From contig NZ_SSNI01000001.1 of the NCBI RefSeq assembly GCF_010015475.1, forward strand, positions 124,001-188,000: 64,000 nt of DNA. The letters run 5' to 3'. The notes below the pieces were generated by a model. The model had not been told where the DNA came from. It did not search any database and worked only from the letters and a program-made list of their open reading frames with translations. The translations under genes and the position numbers were made by a program. Of this stretch, positions 17,867 through 25,510 are shown piece by piece; the first letter of the stretch is position 1; each line of letters starts with the position of its first letter. This stretch comes from Pontibacter pamirensis (lineage in GTDB: Bacteria; Bacteroidota; Bacteroidia; Cytophagales; Hymenobacteraceae).

Positions 17867-18640
17867 GTGAGTTTCGAGATTAAATTACCACTGTTCAAAG
17901 GGCCTTTTGATTTGCTGCTCTTCTTTATTGAACGCGACGAACTAGACATCCACGATATTCCAATCTTTCAGATTACGAATGAATTCATGGGCTACCTGCA
18001 GCAGTTAGAGCAGCTGAACATAGAGGTAGCCAGCGATTTTATTCTGACGGCTGCAACGCTTATGCGCATCAAGGCCAAAATGCTGCTGCCGCGCGCTGAC
18101 AAAGACGAAGAAGGAAACGAGATAGACCCGCGTGAAGAGCTGGTGCAACACCTTCTGGAGTACAAAAAGTATAAAAGCGCCATTCCGGATCTGACCGCTA
18201 TGGAAGAGCAGCGTATGGCACAGGAGAACCGGGGCAACATACACGAGGAGCTACAGCAGATAGCCCTTGCTAACCATTTCGAGTATGAACTGCAGGACCT
18301 GAGCCTTTACAAGCTGATGCGGGTATTCGAGAAGGTGATGGTGCGCTACGATGAGGAGCAAAGCCGACCCAAACATACCGTTATCACGTATCCGTATACC
18401 ATTGAGGAACAGCGTGACCTTATCATGCGGATGGTGACGGAACGCAATCAGCTGGCTTTCTCGCAGCTTATCGCGGAGTTTCCGGACAAAATCGGGATGA
18501 TATTCAACTTCCTGGCTATTCTGGACATGCTGCAGCTTAACCTGATAGGTGTAGAAGTGGGCGAAGGCTTCAACGATTTCATTATAACCGTTGCCGAAGG
18601 GCAGGCAGCGCAGGTAATGCAATTGTTGATAGAAGAATAG
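17867..18640 (+). CDS. scpA: Segregation and condensation protein A
   Basis: ScpA is the kleisin of the bacterial SMC condensin. It bridges the SMC heads and recruits ScpB for chromosome compaction. The 257-residue product opens with the diagnostic FEIKLPLFKGPFDLLLFFIE and continues with DELDIHDIPIFQITNEFMGY. It ends in a winged-helix region (FLAILDMLQLNLIGVEVG). The start is a GTG at 17867, fixed by the family N-terminus since no ATG lies just upstream. No scpB gene is adjacent. Confidence 0.95.
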   Translation: MSFEIKLPLFKGPFDLLLFFIERDELDIHDIPIFQITNEFMGYLQQLEQLNIEVASDFILTAATLMRIKAKMLLPRADKDEEGNEIDPREELVQHLLEYKKYKSAIPDLTAMEEQRMAQENRGNIHEELQQIALANHFEYELQDLSLYKLMRVFEKVMVRYDEEQSRPKHTVITYPYTIEEQRDLIMRMVTERNQLAFSQLIAEFPDKIGMIFNFLAILDMLQLNLIGVEVGEGFNDFIITVAEGQAAQVMQLLIEE

Positions 18641-18766
18641 CAGGTAATTCAAAACAAAATTGCTGATCAGGCTAACCGTTTGGCATACGATTAGTTATAA
18701 GCTTTATGCCTCTGCCACCGCTGGCATTATGCCGCAGCATGGACAGGCTTAAGCCATTACACTTAC

Positions 18767-19828
18767 ATGGACCAGAACAAGAAGACAATACTTAAAAGTT
18801 TTAGCCCCGTCAAAATTCTGATACCGGTATTTTTGGGTTTGGCGGCTACTGTCTGGCTTTTTATACGAGACGACAAGGTAAGTGAACTGAAGGGTTTAGC
18901 CCAGGCCAACGTATGGTGGCTGGTGGCGGCGCTGTTAGTGCTGTTGGTGCGCGATGTCGGCTATATGTACCGCATCCGCAGCCTCACCGATAAATTCCTG
19001 ACCTGGCGCAACAGCCTCGATGTAATCATGCTCTGGGAGTTTGCCTCCGCCATTACACCTTCCGTAGTGGGTGGTACTACCATTGCCACCATCATCCTGA
19101 ACAAAGAAGGTATTCCGCTGGGCAAGTCGCTGGCGTATGTCATGCTCACGGCTGTGCTGGACAACATGTTCTTTATTGTGGCGGCCCCCATTGCCTTGCT
19201 GCTGACGCAGGGGCAGGTTTTCCCCACATTCAATCTCGACCCATCCGATGTAGCAAAGTTGCAGTCGGCCTTTTATATCAGCTATAGCCTGATTGCAGTG
19301 TATACTTTCGCCATGATTTATGCCCTTTTTGTCAAACCAAGAGCATTTAAGTGGCTGCTGCTAAAAGTTACTTCCGTCCATTTCCTGCGCAAGTGGCGCG
19401 TGAATGCGTTCCAGCACGGCAACGAAATTGTGTGGGCATCGGAGCAACTCAAAGGCAAAGGATTTAATTATTGGTCCAGAGCCATTATCTCTACAATTTT
19501 TGTGTGGAGTGCCCGTTATTTCCTGCTCAACTGCCTTATTGCCGCTTTTACCGATGTTACGCTCAGCGAGCACATGCTGATTATTTCCCGAAACCTGATC
19601 TTCTGGATTGTGATGCTGATTGCTATTACACCAGGTGGTGCCGGGATTGTGGAGATGGCGTTCCCAAGTTTCTTCGGCCTCTTCCTGGGCGGTTTCAGTA
19701 GCATCGTAGTTGTGCTCTACCGCCTGATCACGTACTACCCATACCTCATACTTGGGTCTATCTTCCTGCCAAGGTGGATTGCCAAAGTATTTGGGCACTA
19801 CCCGAAGCAAAGTGAGGTGCGGGCCTGA
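18767..19828 (+). CDS. UPF0104/LPG-synthase-like membrane protein
   Basis: The 353-residue product has about eight hydrophobic segments and matches the flippase-like domain family (lysylphosphatidylglycerol synthase transmembrane region, UPF0104). Recognisable parts are WEFASAITPSVVGGTTIATI near residues 90-109 and the C-terminal ITPGGAGIVEMAFPSFFG near residues 286-303. The catalytic domain of MprF is absent, so only lipid translocation or another membrane role is plausible. It follows scpA by 126 bases and has a terminator at 19862-19894. Confidence 0.88.
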   Translation: MDQNKKTILKSFSPVKILIPVFLGLAATVWLFIRDDKVSELKGLAQANVWWLVAALLVLLVRDVGYMYRIRSLTDKFLTWRNSLDVIMLWEFASAITPSVVGGTTIATIILNKEGIPLGKSLAYVMLTAVLDNMFFIVAAPIALLLTQGQVFPTFNLDPSDVAKLQSAFYISYSLIAVYTFAMIYALFVKPRAFKWLLLKVTSVHFLRKWRVNAFQHGNEIVWASEQLKGKGFNYWSRAIISTIFVWSARYFLLNCLIAAFTDVTLSEHMLIISRNLIFWIVMLIAITPGGAGIVEMAFPSFFGLFLGGFSSIVVVLYRLITYYPYLILGSIFLPRWIAKVFGHYPKQSEVRA

Positions 19829-19861
19829 TGTAAAGGTCCCATATTAAAAGAATAAACAGGG

Positions 19862-19894
19862 AGCAGCATGAGTTTTACTTGTGCTGCTTTTTTA
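19862..19894 (+). terminator. Terminator after UPF0104 gene
   Basis: AGCAGCA and TGCTGCT pair around a loop of about 13 bases and are followed by a run of T. It is a modest but typical intrinsic terminator. Confidence 0.65.
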
Positions 19895-19983
19895 TAGGCA
19901 GAAGCGGTGCTTACCGTTAAGCACCAGGTGCTGAAGTCTTGTGTCTGCAAACAGTTATACCGCAAATCATCGTTTGTCAAACT

Positions 19984-20095
19984 AAAGTCCCAGCGGGACG
20001 ACCTGTTGATAGAAATCAACTTGGTCATATCCCTAGCTCCAGCGGAGCGACCTGTTTTATGCTGTATTAACAGGTCCCTCCGCTGGAACTTTGAC
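19984..20095. repeat. Three copies of a 24-nt repeat, two forming a hairpin
   Basis: Unit A at 19984-20007 (AAAGTCCCAGCGGGACGACC...) and unit B at 20034-20056 (TAGCTCCAGCGGAGCGACC...) are direct. Unit C at 20069-20092 is the same motif inverted, so B and C can pair. A single worn relative (ATCCCAGCGGGGCACTTTA) is at about 31112-31130. The layout is like REP-type dispersed elements. No transposase is in the window. Confidence 0.75.
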
Positions 20096-20117
20096 ATAAT
20101 GCTGTAAATCAAACTGA

Positions 20118-21260
20118 ATGAAAATCATTATTATAGGAGGTGGAATAGGCGGTTTGTGTGCTGCCATTGCGCTACAGAAAGCAGGCATCGAAGCGGTGGT
20201 ATATGAGGCCGCGCCTGAACTGAAGCCTGTGGGAGCCGGGGTAGGTCTGGCTGCCAATGCCATGCAGGGCTTAGAACGCTTAGGCGTTTCCGAGGCAGTA
20301 GTGGCGCGCGGGAAACAGCTGACAGCGCTGGTGATGTTTGATGAAAACGGAAAAGTAATCAGCAACCTCGATACTCAGCCATTGAGCAGGAAGTACGGCA
20401 TCAGCAACTTTGTGATACACAGAGCCAACCTGCACGAAGTGCTGCAGCATCACCTGCAGCCAGGTTCGCTGCTGTTAGGCAAGCGCTGCGCCAGTATAAA
20501 TCAGCAGGCAGAACAGGTGCAGGTTGCTTTTACCGATGGCACCCAGGCTACGGCTGATTTGCTTGTTGCCGCTGATGGTATTAACTCGGTGGTGCGCCGC
20601 CAACTGTTGCCGCAGCGCCAGCCGCGCTACGCCGGCTATACCTGTTGGCGCGCTGTTATACAGAACCCGGGAGTGGAGATAAATACCATGATTTCGGCGG
20701 AGACATGGGCTCCACAGGGGCGGGTGGGTATCGCGCCACTGCAGGACAACAGCATTTACTGGTATGCCTGCATCAATGCGCCGGAGCGTGATGAGCGCAT
20801 GCGGCAGATGACCCCAGAAGGTTTAGCAGCGCACTTTGAAGGAGTAAATCCTCCCATAGCGGCTGTGCTGGCTGGCACAAAACCGGAGCAGCTTATCTGG
20901 AACGACATTGCTGACATAAAGCCCTTAAGAAAGTTTGTATTTGGGCGTGTCGTGCTGTTGGGAGATGCTGCGCATGCAACCACGCCGAACATGGGCCAGG
21001 GGGCCTGCCAGGCCATTGAAGATGCGGTAGTGCTGGGGCAGTGCCTGGAGCAGCAAACCCCTGTAGCGGAGGCGCTTGCATTATACGAAAAACGGAGAGT
21101 GGCACGAACAGCTAAAGTCATCCGCCTCTCAAGGCTGCTGGGGCAGGTGGCGCAATGGCAGCAACCGCTGCTGGGCAGCATGCGCAACAGCCTTTTCCGG
21201 GCAATGCCCGAAAGTGTCACACAAAACCAGATGGAGTGGCTGTATAAGGTAGACTTTTAA
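20118..21260 (+). CDS. FAD-dependent monooxygenase
   Basis: The 380-residue product is a class A flavoprotein hydroxylase. It has the dinucleotide-binding GGGIGGLCAAIALQKAGIEA at residues ~7-26, and the second FAD motif GRVVLLGDAAHATTPNMGQG near residues 277-296. The family, which includes aromatic hydroxylases and zeaxanthin epoxidase-like enzymes, uses NAD(P)H and O2 to hydroxylate or epoxidise a substrate. The substrate is not evident from context. It lies directly behind the repeat cluster at 19984-20095. Confidence 0.93.
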   Translation: MKIIIIGGGIGGLCAAIALQKAGIEAVVYEAAPELKPVGAGVGLAANAMQGLERLGVSEAVVARGKQLTALVMFDENGKVISNLDTQPLSRKYGISNFVIHRANLHEVLQHHLQPGSLLLGKRCASINQQAEQVQVAFTDGTQATADLLVAADGINSVVRRQLLPQRQPRYAGYTCWRAVIQNPGVEINTMISAETWAPQGRVGIAPLQDNSIYWYACINAPERDERMRQMTPEGLAAHFEGVNPPIAAVLAGTKPEQLIWNDIADIKPLRKFVFGRVVLLGDAAHATTPNMGQGACQAIEDAVVLGQCLEQQTPVAEALALYEKRRVARTAKVIRLSRLLGQVAQWQQPLLGSMRNSLFRAMPESVTQNQMEWLYKVDF

Positions 21261-21373
21261 GTAAAAATTGCTACTTTCAACGTAATCCGGCCTTTTAAAA
21301 ATTTATACATCCTGATCTATAAAACCCAGTACGGTGTTTGTTCCCGTATACCTGCACTACAAAAAAGCATATC

Positions 21374-21889
21374 ATGATAAGAAAACTGTTGCTGTTACTT
21401 ACAATCACTACATTTTTGGGCTGCTCCGACAGCAATACCAACTTGCTTGACGAGCTGCAGGCTGCCGTTGATGAAGAAGAAATCGGGGAAAATGGGTATA
21501 ATGTAGTAGACCTGGAAAGCCTGACAAATTTTGAATGGGATACGCTGTACTTCTTTCAGGCGGGAGAAGACAAGCGTGCTATCAGCGACGCAATTGGGTT
21601 TAAATGGGGTGGCGAAACTGTGCCGCAGCTAAATAGAAGACTTTTGTTTACAAAAGATGGGCAGGTAGTCTCTTACACGGACTATAACTACATGGAGTTC
21701 CCTGTGATGGTGTACGGCTGTAATGAAGACAGGTGGGTGTATCCACGAAGTAGGTCCAGGTTTGCTACCTTTAAGTACTGTAGTGATGGCGAGACCATTT
21801 ATCCTTTTATTCCAGTGGAATGTGCCGGCAATTTAAGCGAGATGATTGAAACCGGTTGCCCGGAGGGAGAGGCTACAGCAGCATTATAA
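21374..21889 (+). CDS. Lipoprotein of unknown function
   Basis: This 171-residue product has a lipoprotein signal with C17 (TITTFLGC-SDSNT). The ATG at 21374 is preferred over an upstream TTG at 21338, because only the former places the signal at the N-terminus. The mature part has a W-containing segment (NFEWDTLYFFQAGED), KWGGETVPQLNRRLLFTKDG near residues 80-99, and four cysteines late in the chain (GCNEDRW, FKYCSDGE, PVECAGN, ETGCPEG) that could form disulfides. No family is recognised. Confidence 0.8.
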   Translation: MIRKLLLLLTITTFLGCSDSNTNLLDELQAAVDEEEIGENGYNVVDLESLTNFEWDTLYFFQAGEDKRAISDAIGFKWGGETVPQLNRRLLFTKDGQVVSYTDYNYMEFPVMVYGCNEDRWVYPRSRSRFATFKYCSDGETIYPFIPVECAGNLSEMIETGCPEGEATAAL

Positions 21890-22113
21890 CCTTCAAAGGT
21901 GGTAAAGGTATGCCGCTGCCATCTGGTTTCTCTGCTGAGTCAGGGCAAGTTGTGGATAAAAGCCTGATTCTGATTTAATTTCTTTGAATGCTTGCGGAGC
22001 AACAACGGCTAGTTATAGGCGTAATATTTTTAAGCTTTCCATCTCCTGTGTAGGTCAGTTTAGGCCTTCGTATTAATGCTGGTCCCTATCTCTTACCTGC
22101 TAAGTTTCAACCT

Positions 22114-23460
22114 ATGCAAGCTGAGCCTACCATTGTTCAGGCTAATCCAAAACCGAGTTTCAGGGAAGCTTTTTTCTTTTGGCTGAAACTAGGGTTCATC
22201 AGCTTCGGTGGACCGGCAGGGCAGATTGGCATTATGCATGAGTTTGTGGTAGAGCAAAAGAAATGGGTCTCCGATTCCAGGTTCCTGCATGCGCTCAACT
22301 ACTGTATGCTGCTTCCGGGGCCCGAGGCGCAGCAACTGGCAACTTACATTGGGTGGCTGCTGCATGGCGTGAGAGGCGGCTTAACGGCTGGTATCCTGTT
22401 CGTGCTGCCTTCGGTGTTCATCCTGCTGGGGCTAAGTGTTATTTATGTTACGTATGGCAACATACCCTGGGTGTCGGCTTTGTTTTATGGATTGAAGCCT
22501 GCTGTAGTAGCTATTGTAGCACTGGCCTTAATTAAAATCAGTAAAAAAGCTTTGGTAAACTGGCTGCACTATGTGCTGGCCCTGCTGAGCTTTATCCTCA
22601 TTTATTTTCTGGATATTCCGTTCCCATTCATCATCCTCGGGACTATTATAGTGGCTGTTATCATACTGCGGTTATTTCCGGGTGTACTCCAGGTGCGCAC
22701 TACAGAAGGAAAGGCATTTGACCATGAAACCGGTTACTACATAAATGCTTCCACCGAGCTGCCTGATACCGGGTTTAGCTGGAAAAGGGTGACGATGCAG
22801 CTTGGTATAGCCCTGCTGCTCTGGTTGGCTCCATTTGCTTTGTTCTACCTGCTGTTACAAGACACTAGCTTTTGGACTGAACTGTCGCTGTTTTTCACGA
22901 AGGCTGCTTTGGTTACCTTCGGTGGAGCCTATGCTGTTTTGCCCTATGTGGCACAGGTAGCGGTCGAAAAACTCAACTGGCTCAGTAGCTACCAAATGAT
23001 CGATGGCCTGGCTCTGGGCGAAACCACACCTGGCCCTCTGGTAATGGTGCTGGCTTTTGTAGGGTTCATGGCAGGGTATAATTATTTCAGCGGCTCTCTG
23101 CTGATGGGCACTGTGGGGCTGTTGGTCACTATTTTCTATACTTTTCTGCCTTGCTTCCTGTTTATATTGGCAGGGGCGCCAATCATAGAAAGAACACAAA
23201 GCAACACCAGCATAAAAGCAGTATTAAGTGTTGTAACCGCAGCTGTTGTAGGAGTCGTCCTAAACCTGACAGTCTATTTTGGGGAGGCTGTGGTGATAAG
23301 AGAAGGTAGTGATACGCCGGCAGTAGACTATGTTAGTCTCGGCTGGGTTGCCGTCTCACTGCTTGCCATGTACCGTTTCAAAATCGGCATGATTCCGTGG
23401 ATAATAGTAAGTGCACTGGCTGGGCTGGCCATGTACCTGGTTGGGTATTACCAACCCTGA
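22114..23460 (+). CDS. chrA: Chromate transporter, long-chain CHR family
   Basis: The 448-residue inner-membrane protein has two homologous halves. The first has KLGFISFGGPAGQIGIMHEF near residues 25-44 and LLPGPEAQQLATYIGW near residues 66-81. The second has TKAALVTFGGAYAVLPYVAQ near residues 263-282 and LGETTPGPLVMVLAFVGF near residues 301-318. This internal duplication is the hallmark of long-chain CHR proteins, which export chromate in characterised members. No chromate reductase or regulator is adjacent, so the natural substrate here is not certain. Confidence 0.92.
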   Translation: MQAEPTIVQANPKPSFREAFFFWLKLGFISFGGPAGQIGIMHEFVVEQKKWVSDSRFLHALNYCMLLPGPEAQQLATYIGWLLHGVRGGLTAGILFVLPSVFILLGLSVIYVTYGNIPWVSALFYGLKPAVVAIVALALIKISKKALVNWLHYVLALLSFILIYFLDIPFPFIILGTIIVAVIILRLFPGVLQVRTTEGKAFDHETGYYINASTELPDTGFSWKRVTMQLGIALLLWLAPFALFYLLLQDTSFWTELSLFFTKAALVTFGGAYAVLPYVAQVAVEKLNWLSSYQMIDGLALGETTPGPLVMVLAFVGFMAGYNYFSGSLLMGTVGLLVTIFYTFLPCFLFILAGAPIIERTQSNTSIKAVLSVVTAAVVGVVLNLTVYFGEAVVIREGSDTPAVDYVSLGWVAVSLLAMYRFKIGMIPWIIVSALAGLAMYLVGYYQP

Positions 23461-23507
23461 GCCAGGCTTACAGGATACCTGCAAGGAGCATGGTAAAACG
23501 ATAATAA

Positions 23508-23570
23508 CAACAGGCGGGTGCTTGCGTTTAGCTGCTCTTCATGCGACCATATGCAAGTACCCGCCTGTTG
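23508..23570. terminator. Bidirectional terminator between chrA and small lipoprotein
   Basis: The arms at 23508-23525 and 23553-23570 pair over 18 positions with one G-U. The loop is 27 bases. It lies between convergent genes. T-runs are weak, so efficiency is uncertain. Confidence 0.65.
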
Positions 23571-23590
23571 CTTTATGCTTGCCTCAGTTA

Positions 23591-23956
23591 TTAATTTAGC
23601 GCTGCCCCTACCGGAATAGAGCAATCATGGCCTAACTCTCCGTGCGGTGGGTTAACACCGGATGCTACTGCCCCTTTTATGACTGGCGTAGGCGGCGTAA
23701 CAGTGGGTTGCATACTTAGATTAGGCTGTGCAGGAGCGTTTAAAGGTGTTCCAACCGGTATGTCGCAGCGGTGGTTTGGCTGGCCATGTGCTGGGTTTAA
23801 AGCTGCTGTTGCACCCTGCGCTGCAGTACCTGTAGCTTGTGCTGAAGTTGTTGTATTCAAAGGCGCTGTAGCAGTGACTGTCTGTTCTTTCTCAGAGGAG
23901 CAGGCTACAAAGCCTAAAACAGCAGCAGACAATACAATGCGGGAGATTATTTTCAT
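23591..23956 (-). CDS. Small lipoprotein with two NPxHGxxxHxCxIPVG motifs
   Basis: The 121-residue product has a lipoprotein signal with C19 (VLGFVAC-SSEKE) and an Ala/Thr/Pro-rich body. It carries two copies of a 20-residue motif, at residues 54-73 and 102-121, with consensus NPxHGxxxHxCxIPVGxxLN. The second copy forms the very C-terminus. Each copy has two His and one Cys with fixed spacing, as a metal or haem ligand set might. I recall this motif in other small Bacteroidota proteins with no assigned role. It is alone on its strand and convergent with chrA. Confidence 0.8.
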   Translation of the reverse strand: MKIISRIVLSAAVLGFVACSSEKEQTVTATAPLNTTTSAQATGTAAQGATAALNPAHGQPNHRCDIPVGTPLNAPAQPNLSMQPTVTPPTPVIKGAVASGVNPPHGELGHDCSIPVGAALN

Positions 23957-24158
23957 GTTATAAGAGGGTTTAAGTAAGGAAGATACAAAAAAAATAGAGT
24001 AATAGTTCTTCTTTGTTCTATCAGGTTGATTTTAATGATAAAGTAAGTTGTTCTGATTTCAGCCGCACTTGTCTTTTAAAAAAAGCAAATTTCTGGTTCC
24101 ATCTGCGTTGTGCCCTTTCAGAGCCTTTGGCTTGACCTGCTGCAGATTTCCTAAGCAG

Positions 24159-24192
24159 CAAAAAAAGATGGGGACTAAGAAGCCCCCATCTT
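24159..24192 (-). terminator. Terminator of asd
   Basis: AAGATGGGG at 24165-24173 pairs with CCCCATCTT within 24184-24192. On the minus strand a run of six T follows, so it acts on asd transcripts. It lies about 80 bases past the stop codon. Confidence 0.75.
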
Positions 24193-24273
24193 CTAGCTCC
24201 GGAGAGATAAACCCGGGAACTATCTGTTCTTTCGTGCTACGGAATACGTGTTACGTGAGTCGAAAAACAGAAC

Positions 24274-25263
24274 CTACACTAGCTCGTGCTTCATCAGGTA
24301 CTCCGCAATCTGTACCGCGTTGGTCGCAGCGCCTTTGCGCAGGTTATCGGCCACAATCCACATGTTTACAGTGCGCGGCTGCGTTTCGTCTAAACGGACA
24401 CGCCCTACCAGCACCTCGTCTTTGCCGTGTGCATCTTTCGGCATCGGGTACTGCAGGTTTTTCACATCGTCTACTACCACCACGCCTTCTGTTTCGTTCA
24501 GGATGCGGTAGATGTCGTCTAAAGAAAAGTCTTTCTCAAATTCCACATTCACAGACTCAGAGTGGCCGCCCATTACCGGGATACGCACAGCTGTAGCCGT
24601 TACCCGTATAGAGTCATCGCCCATGATCTTCTTTGTTTCGAGGATCATTTTCATTTCCTCTTTGGTATACCCGTTGTCCTGGAACACATCAATGTGCGGC
24701 AACACGTTCAGGTCAATCTGGTACGGGTATGCTTTTTCGCCATCTTTGCCGGCACGCTCATTCATGAGCTGGTCTACAGCCGCCTTGCCTGTGCCTGTTA
24801 CCGACTGGTAGGTGCTCACTACAATGCGTTTCATCTTCAGTTCATCGTGCAGCTTGTTTAGCGCCACCACCATCTGAATGGTAGAGCAGTTTGGGTTCGC
24901 AATAATTTTGTCTTCCTGCGTCAGCTCGTCTGCGTTGATTTCAGGCACTATCAGTTTCTTGCTAGGATCCATGCGCCAGGCTGAGGAGTTGTCTACCACG
25001 GTGATACCAGCCTCGGCAAACTTAGGAGCCCATTCCGTAGAAGTGCCGCCACCGGCAGAGAAAATGGCAATTTGTGGGGCAGCTGCAATAGCATCCTGCA
25101 TCCCGATAACCTTTATCTGTTTACCCTTAAACTCCATCTGTTTCCCAACAGACCTTTCTGAAGCAACCAACAACAATTCATCTACCGGAAAATTACGTTC
25201 TTCCAGTACTTTCAAAATTTCACCGCCAACCAATCCTGTGGCGCCTACAACTGCTACTTTCAT
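24274..25263 (-). CDS. asd: Aspartate-semialdehyde dehydrogenase
   Basis: Asd reduces aspartyl phosphate to aspartate semialdehyde with NADPH, feeding lysine/diaminopimelate, threonine and methionine synthesis. The 329-residue product has the NADP-binding VAVVGATGLVGGEILKVLEE at its start. The catalytic cysteine lies in IANPNCSTIQMVVAL near residue 128. The later motif MGGHSESVNVEFEKDF near residues 231-246 contains the active-site His. It stands alone, with its own terminator downstream and a 247-base divergent promoter region upstream. Confidence 0.96.
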   Translation of the reverse strand: MKVAVVGATGLVGGEILKVLEERNFPVDELLLVASERSVGKQMEFKGKQIKVIGMQDAIAAAPQIAIFSAGGGTSTEWAPKFAEAGITVVDNSSAWRMDPSKKLIVPEINADELTQEDKIIANPNCSTIQMVVALNKLHDELKMKRIVVSTYQSVTGTGKAAVDQLMNERAGKDGEKAYPYQIDLNVLPHIDVFQDNGYTKEEMKMILETKKIMGDDSIRVTATAVRIPVMGGHSESVNVEFEKDFSLDDIYRILNETEGVVVVDDVKNLQYPMPKDAHGKDEVLVGRVRLDETQPRTVNMWIVADNLRKGAATNAVQIAEYLMKHELV

Positions 25264-25510
25264 TGTTTTTAAGGTATAGATAAATAATTAATGTCTAATT
25301 TTTTATGGAGCTAAAGTGCCTTTAAACACAATAAGCAAAGGTTTAGCGACTATGTGCAGCCAGCATAAAACCAATATATAGCCTTAATGCAGTATAAACC
25401 CGTAAAGGTGCAAAATAAAAGTGTTGCTGTTTAATAGGTTCTGCAGCATCTGCAAGAAGCGCATACATATTTTATGCTATTCGCAAAGTAAGTAAGTTTT
25501 ATTCAGAAAA

